6,478 nucleotides of DNA, from NCBI GenBank assembly GCA_026982035.1, contig JALSHW010000018.1, positions 1 through 6,478 of the forward strand, given 5' to 3'. Within the stretch, counting starts at the first letter, position 1. Every line of letters begins with the position of its first letter. The notes under the pieces were generated by a model. It was given only the letters and a program-made list of their open reading frames with translations, was not told the origin of the DNA and searched no databases. Origin of the DNA: Phycisphaerales bacterium (GTDB taxonomy: Bacteria > Planctomycetota > Phycisphaerae > Phycisphaerales > UBA1924). Below are positions 1-6,376 of this stretch, in pieces. The translations under genes were made by a program, and so were the position numbers.

Positions 1-1
1 T

Positions 2-2788
2 GGATCGGGTGAGGGGTCGGGGGATGGGGAATGTCGGGATGATTGGTGTGCTGGTGATGATGGGCCTGTGCAGGTGTGGAATGGTGGGCTTGGGGTTGCG
101 GGGCGGGTGTCGCACTTTGAGGCGATTGTGAATGATTTTGTGAATGCGTATCGGGATCAGGGGCATTTGTGTGCTGATATTGATCCGTTTGGTCGGGAGC
201 GGGCTCGGCCTGAGCTTTTGAAGATAGAACATCATGGGTTGAAGGATGGGGATTTGGATCGAATGGTGGATGGGTCTGGGATGGGGATGGGGATGCAGGT
301 GCCTTTGCGGGCGGTGATTGCCCGGCTTGAGGAGGTGTATTGTGGGTCGATTGGGCTCGAGATTATGCATGTGGCTGATATTGAGCAGCGGTCTTGGTTG
401 ATGCATCGGTTTGAGACGGTTGGGGGGAAGTTGGAATTGGATCGGACGCGGAAGCTTTTGATTCTTGAGCAACTTACCAAGTCGGAGATGATTGAGAAGT
501 TTTTGGGACGGCGGTATCCGGGGGATAAACGGTTTTCACTTGAAGGTGGTGAAGCGTTGATTCCGTTGCTGGATCATTTGATCGAGACGGCGTCTGATTT
601 TGGTGGTGAAGAGATTGTGATGGGGATGGCGCATCGGGGGCGACTCAATGTATTGAACAATACGATTGGGAAGACCTATGAGCAGATTTTTACGGAGTTT
701 GAAGAGAACTGGTCGGATGACTTTGTTGATGGGGGCGGGGATGTGAAGTATCACCAGGGGTATTCGGGGACACGACGGTTTCCCAATGGGAAGATGATGC
801 ATCTTGCGTTGGCATCGAATCCGAGCCATCTTGAGGCGGTCAATGGGGTGATTGAGGGGCGGGCGCGTGCCAAGCAGCGGCTCAAGGGGGATATGGATCG
901 GAGCCGGGTGATTCCGATTTTGATTCATGGGGATGCGGCGGTTACGGGGCAGGGGATTGTTGCGGAGGTGTTGAATTTTTCGCAGCTTGAGGGGTACACG
1001 ACTGGGGGGACTGTGCATGTGGTGATTAATAATCAGATTGGTTTTACGACGGTGCCTGAGGATTCTCGGTCGAGTCGGTATTGTACGGATATTGGCAAGT
1101 CGATTGATGCGCCGATTTTTCATGTGAATGCGGATGATCCTGATGCGGTGGTGACTGTTGCTCAGATTGCGATGGAGTATCGTCAGCAGTTTAAGCGGGA
1201 TGTGTTTATTGATTTGCAATGTTTTCGGAAGTATGGACACAATGAGCAGGACGAGACGAGTTTTACGCAGCCATTGATGGCGGCGATTATTAAGAAGAAG
1301 GCGTCGGTGCTGAAGATTTATACGGACAAGTTGCTTGCTGAGGGTGTGATTCAGGAGGCGGATCGTTTGTCGATTGATGATCGGATTACCGAGACATTGG
1401 AACGGGCCCAGCGGTCGGCTCAGGAGTTGGCGCAGGATCCTTCGATTGATCCTGGGAGTCAGCGTTGGGCGGGGCAGACGCATGAATATCAGTTTGATCG
1501 TTTGGAGACGGGGGTTTCTCGTGAGATGATTCGGGAGGTTGCTGGTTCGATTGGGCGGGTGCCTGAGGGGTTCAATTTGAATCCGAAGTTGAAGAAGTTG
1601 TTTGCGGATCGGGGGAAGCTTGGGGATAGCGAGGTGGGTGCTGAGATGATTAGTTATGCTGATGCTGAGCAGTTGGCGTTTGGGACGCTGCTTCTTGAGG
1701 GGCATCCGATTCGATTGTCTGGGCAGGATTGTCGTCGGGGTACTTTTTCGCATCGTCATGCGGTGGTGCGGGATATGAAGACTGCGGAGCCGTATACGCC
1801 TTTGAATAATATTCGTGATCTTGGGATTGAGGGGACGGATCATCCGGCGGGGACGATTGGGAGTCATGGGTTGCCTCGGCAGGCGAAGATGTGTGTGTAT
1901 GACTCGCCTTTGAGCGAGGCGAGTGTGCTTGGGTTTGATTATGGGTATTCGCTTGCGGATCCGAGGATGCTTGTGATTTGGGAGGCGCAGTTTGGTGATT
2001 TTGTCAATGGGGCTCAGGCGATTATTGATCAGTTTATTGCGTCTGCGGAGGGGAAATGGGATCGTTGGAGCGGGCTTGTGATGTTGTTGCCTCATGGGTA
2101 TGAGGGGGCTGGTCCTGAGCATTCATCGTGCCGGGTTGAAAGATTTTTGGAGTTGTGTGGTGGGGACAACATGCAGGTGGTGTATCCGTCGACGGCGGCG
2201 CAGGTGTTTCATATGTACCGGCGGCAGATGAATCGGTCGTTTAGAAAGCCATTGGTGGTGTTGACTCCGAAGTCGATGTTGCGGACGCCTACGAGCAAGT
2301 TTGATGAGATTCTTGAGGGTGGGGCGTTTGCTGAGATGCTGGATGATCCGAAGTTTGTTTCGGGTGATTGGGATCGTTCTGGCGTGAAACGAGTTTTGCT
2401 TTGCAGTGGGAAGATTTATCATGAGTTGCACGCTCGACGGGAGTTGATCGAACGATCGGACACCGCGATTGTTCGGATTGAACAGTTGTACCCGTTTCAT
2501 TCAGAGATGCTCAAGGAAATCGTTGGGTTGTATCCTGATGGGGTTTCGATTGAGTATGTGCAGGAAGAGACTTACAACGCGGGGGCGTGGTTGTTTGTGA
2601 GTGATACGGTGCAGAAAGAGCTTGGGTGGGCGAGGCCTGGGTATATTGGGCGGGCTCGGTCGAGTAGCCCGGCGACGGGTTCGAAGGTTCAGCACAAGAT
2701 TGAGCAGGAACAGATTATAACGGAGGCGATCGGGGCCAAGCCCGAAGCGTCTGGCACGGAAGCGGAAGTTGCAGCGGCCCGGGCGTAA
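2..2788 (+). CDS. sucA: 2-oxoglutarate dehydrogenase E1 component (E1o), 5'-truncated by window edge
   Basis: Thiamine-diphosphate-dependent E1 of the 2-oxoglutarate dehydrogenase complex; it decarboxylates 2-oxoglutarate and succinylates the lipoyl arm of SucB in the cytoplasm. The frame is open from base 2 with no stop, giving 928 residues here. The first start codon, GTG at 68, lacks a ribosome site and falls in a Gly/Asp-rich linker, so I read the gene as starting upstream. Numbering from that GTG: NAYRDQGH (26-33) matches the region near residue 90 of E. coli SucA; GMAHRGRLN (186-194) and KYHQG (His229) carry the active-site histidines; HGDAA (287-291) and INNQ (320-323) form the ThDP/Mg site; GHNEQDE follows at 390-396; the C-terminal part has GTFSHRHA, EAQFGDF, HGYEG and EHSS. 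The conserved N-terminal segment that contacts the rest of the complex must lie to the left. Residues 584-607 form a longer loop than in E. coli, and about 17 Ala/Glu-rich residues follow the usual C-terminus. Family assignment is secure; only the start is missing. Confidence 0.97.
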   Translation, partial: GSGEGSGDGECRDDWCAGDDGPVQVWNGGLGVAGRVSHFEAIVNDFVNAYRDQGHLCADIDPFGRERARPELLKIEHHGLKDGDLDRMVDGSGMGMGMQVPLRAVIARLEEVYCGSIGLEIMHVADIEQRSWLMHRFETVGGKLELDRTRKLLILEQLTKSEMIEKFLGRRYPGDKRFSLEGGEALIPLLDHLIETASDFGGEEIVMGMAHRGRLNVLNNTIGKTYEQIFTEFEENWSDDFVDGGGDVKYHQGYSGTRRFPNGKMMHLALASNPSHLEAVNGVIEGRARAKQRLKGDMDRSRVIPILIHGDAAVTGQGIVAEVLNFSQLEGYTTGGTVHVVINNQIGFTTVPEDSRSSRYCTDIGKSIDAPIFHVNADDPDAVVTVAQIAMEYRQQFKRDVFIDLQCFRKYGHNEQDETSFTQPLMAAIIKKKASVLKIYTDKLLAEGVIQEADRLSIDDRITETLERAQRSAQELAQDPSIDPGSQRWAGQTHEYQFDRLETGVSREMIREVAGSIGRVPEGFNLNPKLKKLFADRGKLGDSEVGAEMISYADAEQLAFGTLLLEGHPIRLSGQDCRRGTFSHRHAVVRDMKTAEPYTPLNNIRDLGIEGTDHPAGTIGSHGLPRQAKMCVYDSPLSEASVLGFDYGYSLADPRMLVIWEAQFGDFVNGAQAIIDQFIASAEGKWDRWSGLVMLLPHGYEGAGPEHSSCRVERFLELCGGDNMQVVYPSTAAQVFHMYRRQMNRSFRKPLVVLTPKSMLRTPTSKFDEILEGGAFAEMLDDPKFVSGDWDRSGVKRVLLCSGKIYHELHARRELIERSDTAIVRIEQLYPFHSEMLKEIVGLYPDGVSIEYVQEETYNAGAWLFVSDTVQKELGWARPGYIGRARSSSPATGSKVQHKIEQEQIITEAIGAKPEASGTEAEVAAARA

Positions 2789-2801
2789 ATGCACTCAGAA
2801 C

Positions 2802-2806
2802 AAGGA
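2802..2806 (+). promoter_or_regulatory. Shine-Dalgarno site of sucB
   Basis: AAGGA lies 10 nt before the ATG at 2817, in the 28-nt gap after the sucA stop (TAA, 2786-2788). It supports that ATG as the start and is the only reasonable ribosome site I can see before any gene start in the window. No promoter or terminator is visible in the gap, so sucB is probably expressed from the sucA transcript. Confidence 0.6.
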
Positions 2807-2816
2807 CGGTTAAAGA

Positions 2817-4097
2817 ATGACTACCAAGATTGAAATTCCTAGTGTCGGCGAATCGGTGACCTCGGGCGTTATCTCAGCATGGAGTGTTGCGGAGGGGGAG
2901 TATGTTGAGCGGGACCAGACGGTGCTTGAACTTGAGACGGATAAGGTGACGATGGAAGTGCCTGCGCCGGCGTCGGGGATTGTTTCGTATGGTGCTGCGG
3001 AGGGGGATGAGGTTGATGTGGGGGCTGTTGTGGGAACGATTGATGAATCGGTGGCCAAGCCGGCGGGGGATGCGCCGGTTGCTCCGGTACCAGAAGTTGC
3101 TTCGGGTTCAACATCGAGTGACGCTCGACCCGAAGGAGCCGAAGACGGCTCCGACGGGGCACCCAGAGAAGAAACCCAGCGTCGTCAGGAACGGGCAAGT
3201 GGTGATGTGAAGGCGACGCCTTTGGCTCGGAAGTTGGCCGAGGAGAAAGGGGTGAGTCTTTCGTTGATGACGGGGACTGGGGCTGGGGGGCGGATTCGAG
3301 AGCAGGATGTGCTTGGGTTTGTGCAATCGGGGGCGAGTGCCCCAGCGGCGACTTTGGTGCCCGTTGCAGGATCAAGAGAAGTTGCGGTCGAACGAATGAG
3401 CCCGATGCGGCAAAAGATTGCTTCGCGGCTTGTTGAAGCGCAGCAAACCGCGGCGATGTTGACGACCTTTAACGAAGTCGATATGGGGGCGGTGATGGAA
3501 CTTCGGAAGCAGTACAAGGAGCAGTTTGCTGAGACGCATGGGGTGGGGCTTGGGTTTATGTCGTTCTTTGTTAAGGCGTGTGTGCAAGGGTTGCAGAAGT
3601 TTCCGTTGATCAACTCGTACATCACGGCGGGGGCTGATGGGAAGCCGGCGATTCAGTCGCATAACTATCAGGATATTGCCATTGCGGTTGCTGGGAAGAA
3701 GGGGCTGGTGGTGCCTGTGCTTCGGAATACCGAGGGCATGGGGTTTGCGACGATTGAGAAGACCATCAAAGACCTTGGGAAGCGGGCTCGTGAGAACAAG
3801 CTTGAACTGAGCGAGATGATGGGGGGGACCTTTACGATTACCAATGGTGGGATCTTTGGGTCGTTGATGTCGACGCCGATTTTGAATCCGCCTCAGAGTG
3901 CGATTTTGGGGATGCATGGGATTAAGAAGCGGGCGGTTGAGGATCCACATAATCCTGGGCAGATTGCTTTGAGGCCGATGATGTATTTGGCGTTGAGTTA
4001 TGATCACCGGATTGTTGATGGGGCCGAGGCGGTGCAGTTCTTGGTGTCGATTAAGGATGCGATTGAGGATCCGGCTCGGTTGATGCTGGATATTTGA
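2817..4097 (+). CDS. sucB: dihydrolipoyllysine-residue succinyltransferase (E2o)
   Basis: Core E2 of the 2-oxoglutarate dehydrogenase complex; it moves the succinyl group from its lipoyl arm to CoA. The protein has 426 residues, against about 405 in E. coli. Domain order: lipoyl domain 1-77 with the lipoylated lysine in ETDKV (Lys43); flexible linker about 80-130; peripheral subunit-binding domain about 132-169, beginning [14 protein letters not shown]; catalytic domain about 188-426 ending in SYDHRIVDG, with His397 and Asp401 as the expected catalytic pair. The start is fixed by AAGGA at 2802 and by the lipoyl domain starting at once ([13 protein letters not shown]). The linker is odd: residues about 102-123 are charged (Arg, Glu, Asp, Gln) rather than Ala/Pro-rich, and the DNA encoding them is a palindromic repeat of different base composition, which accounts for the extra length. 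SucB rather than the pyruvate E2 is indicated by the sucA neighbour, the single lipoyl domain and the overall sequence. The E3 gene is not in the window. Confidence 0.97.
   Translation: MTTKIEIPSVGESVTSGVISAWSVAEGEYVERDQTVLELETDKVTMEVPAPASGIVSYGAAEGDEVDVGAVVGTIDESVAKPAGDAPVAPVPEVASGSTSSDARPEGAEDGSDGAPREETQRRQERASGDVKATPLARKLAEEKGVSLSLMTGTGAGGRIREQDVLGFVQSGASAPAATLVPVAGSREVAVERMSPMRQKIASRLVEAQQTAAMLTTFNEVDMGAVMELRKQYKEQFAETHGVGLGFMSFFVKACVQGLQKFPLINSYITAGADGKPAIQSHNYQDIAIAVAGKKGLVVPVLRNTEGMGFATIEKTIKDLGKRARENKLELSEMMGGTFTITNGGIFGSLMSTPILNPPQSAILGMHGIKKRAVEDPHNPGQIALRPMMYLALSYDHRIVDGAEAVQFLVSIKDAIEDPARLMLDI
3114..3183 (+). repeat. palindromic element inside the sucB linker (copy 1)
   Basis: The main hairpin is 3129-3141 paired with 3146-3158 around the loop AAGA (3142-3145): 11 of 13 positions pair, with two mismatches at 3133/3154 and 3134/3153. 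Just before it is a small perfect hairpin, TCGAG (3114-3118) with CTCGA (3124-3128). An outer pair GACGCT (3120-3125) and AGCGTC (3178-3183) brackets the main hairpin. The core 3127-3164 begins GACCCGA and ends CGGGGCACCC, exactly as the copy after sucB does. By hand count, bases 3121-3180 contain 18 A, 21 C, 19 G and only 2 T, unlike the G/T-rich surroundings. The element is read in frame as part of the interdomain linker, where extra residues should be tolerated. I infer insertion of a repeat; the outer limits are uncertain. Confidence 0.65.
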
Positions 4098-4112
4098 GAT
4101 GGGGCTGAGTTT

Positions 4113-4146
4113 CAAAGACCCGACGCGGATAAGAATCCGAGTCGGG
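4113..4146 (-). terminator. possible transcription terminator for the - strand operon
   Basis: Read on the - strand, the hairpin 4146-4119 is followed directly by TCTTTG (4118-4113), a short T-rich tail, 26 nt after the phosphatase stop codon. Read on the + strand the same stem is followed by GCACCC with no T tract, so for sucAB it would be at most an RNA 3'-end stabiliser or a pause site. The tail is short, so intrinsic termination is only plausible. Confidence 0.4.
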
Positions 4147-4152
4147 GCACCC
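4117..4152 (+). repeat. palindromic element between the convergent operons (copy 2)
   Basis: A 12-bp stem with a single G/A mismatch, 4119-4130 paired with 4135-4146 around an AAGA loop (4131-4134). It starts GACCCGA and ends CGGGGCACCC, like the copy inside sucB (3127-3164), but the inner stem is a different sequence (CGGAT/ATCCG here, GGAGCCG/CGGCTCC there) that still pairs. Conserved ends and loop with compensating stem changes suggest one repeat family. It begins 19 nt after the sucB stop codon and ends 19 nt before the end of the opposite-strand phosphatase gene. Confidence 0.7.
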
Positions 4153-4171
4153 GGCAATCAATCGCAAGATG

Positions 4172-4642
4172 CTACGAAGAACAGTGATCCAGAAGGCCTT
4201 GGCAGGCGAGTTGTAGCATTTGGTGGACTTGTTGGAATCCTTGGTCGCCGCCGTAGTAGGGGTCGGGGATGTCGGGGGATGTAGTTGTGGGGTCGAAGGA
4301 TCGGATGAGGTGGAGTTTTTGCTTTGGGGCGGCTGCTTTGATGAGGTCGTGTTTGTTTTGGGTGTCCATGGGGATGATGTAGTCGAAGTATTCGATGTCT
4401 GTTTTTGGGTCGAACTGCCTGGCGCGTTGGGTTGAAATGTCGATGTTGTGGAGGGCGGCGATTTGGATGGAGCGGGGGTCTGGGGGATTTCCGGTGTGGT
4501 AGGAGGCGGTGCCGCAGGAGTCTATTTTGTAGTGGTTGGTGAGGTTGTTTTGGTTGATGAGATTTTGGAAGATGCCTTGGGCGAGGGGGGAGCGGCAGAT
4601 GTTTCCTAGGCAGACGAAGAGGATTGTTGTTTGGTCGGGCAT
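4172..4642 (-). CDS. low-molecular-weight protein tyrosine phosphatase
   Basis: Cytoplasmic phosphatase of the LMW-PTP family, 156 residues, the normal length. The N-terminal phosphate-binding loop is C11-LGNIC-R17-S, with Cys11 the expected nucleophile and Arg17 the phosphate-binding arginine. The C-terminal DPYYGG (127-132) supplies the general acid Asp127. The loop has Ile at position 15; protein-arginine phosphatases such as YwlE have Thr there, so phosphotyrosine is the likelier substrate. It is last in the - strand block, with ATG only 8 nt after the upstream stop codon and no Shine-Dalgarno site, so translation may depend on coupling. In many bacteria such enzymes (Wzb type) reset tyrosine kinases that control polysaccharide export; no kinase is visible here, so the partner is unknown. 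All catalytic residues are present. Confidence 0.95.
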   Translation of the reverse strand: MPDQTTILFVCLGNICRSPLAQGIFQNLINQNNLTNHYKIDSCGTASYHTGNPPDPRSIQIAALHNIDISTQRARQFDPKTDIEYFDYIIPMDTQNKHDLIKAAAPKQKLHLIRSFDPTTTSPDIPDPYYGGDQGFQQVHQMLQLACQGLLDHCSS

Positions 4643-4650
4643 GGGGAAGA

Positions 4651-5679
4651 TTAGGCGTTTGTGAGTTGGGATTGCATGTGGTTTACGATTTGGTCCATTT
4701 CGTTGAGGAGTTGGCCGGAGGTTCCTTGGGCGCGGGAGAAGCCGGCTTTACCTGAGTGTCTGAGGTTGAGGATGGGGATGCCTGCTCTTGAGAGGAGGCG
4801 GTCGATGAGGTGGGTGGAGCCGGAGGTGTGGTCGTTTGGGTGGATGTAGGTGTCGAGGAGGGGGAGGAGTTTTGGGAGTGGGTCTGTGGTGGTGAGGAGG
4901 CGGAAGGGTTTTTGGAGTCCTCGGTGGTGTCGGAGGGCTTGGTTGAGGTTTTTGGCGGTTTTGGGGACGATGCCTAGGACTTGGTAGCCCGAGACTGAGA
5001 GGAGGCCTAGGAGGAAGGCGAACTCTCTTGCGTCGACTTGGTTTGGGGCGTCGGCGATGGCGGCGATGACGATGGTGTGGTCGTCGATGTTGAGTTGGGC
5101 GCGGGCGGCGGTGCGTTGTTTTTTGGTTGGTTGGGGTGGGTCGATGAGGGGGGCGAGAAGTTGGTCGGTTTGGCAGGTGTGGCGGAAATCTTGCCAGGTG
5201 TCGTGGTCTTGGTTTTCAAAGACTCGGATGGTGTCGATGTTTTGGGGAGGTTTGGTGATGGTGGAGGGTTTGGTGGAGATGAGTTCTGTGGGGATGTCGT
5301 GGTGGGTGGCGACGGATGAGGCGAGGTGGATGAGTTCGTCGGACCAGCAGAGGATTCTTGATGGGGTGATGTTTGATTGGTTGAGGCGGGTGAGGAGTTG
5401 TCGTTTGAGGGAGGTTGGATTGGAGAGGAGGGGGGTGAGGTGGATAGAGGGGGGGAGGCCTAGTTCGGCGGCGGTGTTTTTGGTGGTGGCGTCGCCGATG
5501 GTGTAGATTTGGCTGTGGGGTGGTGGTGGGGTGAGTGAATGTTTGAGTGCGCCTGTGAGGAGGAGGCAGGGGGTGGTGCGTCCGAAGTTGGTGTGTGTGT
5601 TTTGGTTTGGGCGTGTGGATGGTGGGGCGATGAGGTGGATCGTTTGGGGTTGGGTGGATGAAGGGTTTGGGGAGATCAT
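4651..5679 (-). CDS. divergent GT-B-fold glycosyltransferase-like protein
   Basis: 342 residues, no signal peptide or membrane segment, so probably cytoplasmic. I do not recognise a specific family. The C-terminal half (about 188-325) has the layout of a GT-B glycosyltransferase donor domain: a basic stretch, a beta strand at HTIVIAAIADAP (201-212), a helix and strand ending GYQVLGIVP (231-239), a segment around 258-280 ending DTYIHPNDH, then a helix and strand ending AGIPIL (299-304). The EGFG-like motif and Glu of typical GT4 enzymes are absent, with PNDHTSGSTHL in their place, so activity and donor are open. The N-terminal half has strands near IHLIAPP and RILCWSDE, consistent with the second Rossmann-like domain. 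Composition is extreme (Pro, Thr, His, Gln, Asn high; Gly and Val low), following the C/A-rich coding strand. It sits 21 nt after the lipoprotein gene and 8 nt before the phosphatase gene. The reading frame is credible; the function is a weak inference. Confidence 0.6.
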   Translation of the reverse strand: MISPNPSSTQPQTIHLIAPPSTRPNQNTHTNFGRTTPCLLLTGALKHSLTPPPPHSQIYTIGDATTKNTAAELGLPPSIHLTPLLSNPTSLKRQLLTRLNQSNITPSRILCWSDELIHLASSVATHHDIPTELISTKPSTITKPPQNIDTIRVFENQDHDTWQDFRHTCQTDQLLAPLIDPPQPTKKQRTAARAQLNIDDHTIVIAAIADAPNQVDAREFAFLLGLLSVSGYQVLGIVPKTAKNLNQALRHHRGLQKPFRLLTTTDPLPKLLPLLDTYIHPNDHTSGSTHLIDRLLSRAGIPILNLRHSGKAGFSRAQGTSGQLLNEMDQIVNHMQSQLTNA

Positions 5680-5700
5680 GTGGCGGGTATTTTGATGGGG

Positions 5701-6351
5701 TTATTTTCGATTGAGAACGGTTTCGCCGATTTCGTGGCGGTAGAAGAGTTGTGAGATGCCTAGGCCTGCGCGTTGTGCGAGTTTTTGTTCGATGGCGATT
5801 TGGTCTGTATTTCCGTTGGTATTGAGTCCTGGAAGTTGGGGTATTTGGATTTCAAGTGGGTGTCCGAATTCGGATTCTGGCCAGATTCGTTTTCCTTGTG
5901 CAACATCGATGACTTTGATTCTTAGCGAAGCTTGTGGGATATAGGAGCCGGTTTCTGGGGTGAGGGAGAAGTTTGTGACGACTGCGTAGATGACGATGTC
6001 GGCTCCTACGGATTGTCCGAGTTCTGAGATGCTCATGCGTTGGGAGTGTGATTCTTTGGTGGCCGTGGCGATGATGGTTCGCGGTTCGAGCATGTCTGTG
6101 AGGATTCTTTTTTCGAGGAGTTGGTTTGTGGCGGTGTCTGCCATGGCGTAGCGGAGGCGTCGTTGTGCGATTTTGCTGGAGGGGTCGTCTACGAAGACGA
6201 CGGTGGTGGCGTTTTCTGGGAGGGTGTAGACGGGGTTGATTTTTGCTGGGCCATGGATGGCGTAGGCGACGGGGGTGATGATGTTGCAGCCCGGGATGAA
6301 TGCGATGAATGCGATTGCGGCGAGGTGGATGAATGTTTTTGGTGTGTTCAT
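5701..6351 (-). CDS. putative envelope lipoprotein with CsgG/TolB-N-like layout
   Basis: 216 residues from the ATG at 6351. A longer frame opens at 6426, but its first 25 residues are polar and overlap the end of the upstream gene; from 6351 the protein starts as a lipoprotein signal: MNTPK, a hydrophobic stretch, then FIPGC with Cys22 as the expected lipidated residue. Asn at +2 argues against inner-membrane retention in the E. coli sorting scheme. The mature part has a strand TTVVFVDD (about 49-56), a helix rich in Arg/Ala, then GADIVIYAVV (116-125) and LRIKVIDVAQGKRIW (143-157). That alternating pattern recalls CsgG/TolB N-terminal type envelope lipoproteins, but no family is firmly recognised. 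The C-terminus has LFYRHE (202-207), also found at the end of the upstream partial gene. It lies 25 nt after that gene and 21 nt before the glycosyltransferase-like gene; no Shine-Dalgarno site is visible. Confidence 0.75.
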   Translation of the reverse strand: MNTPKTFIHLAAIAFIAFIPGCNIITPVAYAIHGPAKINPVYTLPENATTVVFVDDPSSKIAQRRLRYAMADTATNQLLEKRILTDMLEPRTIIATATKESHSQRMSISELGQSVGADIVIYAVVTNFSLTPETGSYIPQASLRIKVIDVAQGKRIWPESEFGHPLEIQIPQLPGLNTNGNTDQIAIEQKLAQRAGLGISQLFYRHEIGETVLNRK

Positions 6352-6376
6352 GGGTGTGTGTTTTCTTGAGGTGGAT

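Noticed and set aside
536..2122. A 528-residue open frame on the - strand, opposite sucA
   Set aside because: It lies wholly antisense to a strongly conserved enzyme and its translation is low-complexity (Arg, Pro, His, Ile, Asn). The + strand is poor in the triplets that would give stops in that frame, so long antisense frames are expected here.
4119..4146. Intrinsic terminator for sucAB on the + strand
   Set aside because: The stem is strong, but GCACCC follows instead of a T tract.
3372..4157. A 261-residue open frame on the - strand, opposite the sucB catalytic domain
   Set aside because: Antisense shadow of conserved coding sequence, with no recognisable domain and the same biased composition as the frame opposite sucA.
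4099..4284. Small + strand frame just after sucB
   Set aside because: It runs through the hairpin and into the antisense of the phosphatase C-terminus; no ribosome site and no protein-like pattern.
5425..5460. G-rich stretch as a G-quadruplex
   Set aside because: Only two long G runs lie close together; with the general G excess of the strand this is expected and not a convincing four-run motif.
5038..5506. Two overlapping + strand frames opposite the glycosyltransferase-like gene
   Set aside because: Rich in Gly, Val, Trp and Met only because of the G/T-rich strand; no domain. The - strand frame continues unbroken and fits the operon spacing.
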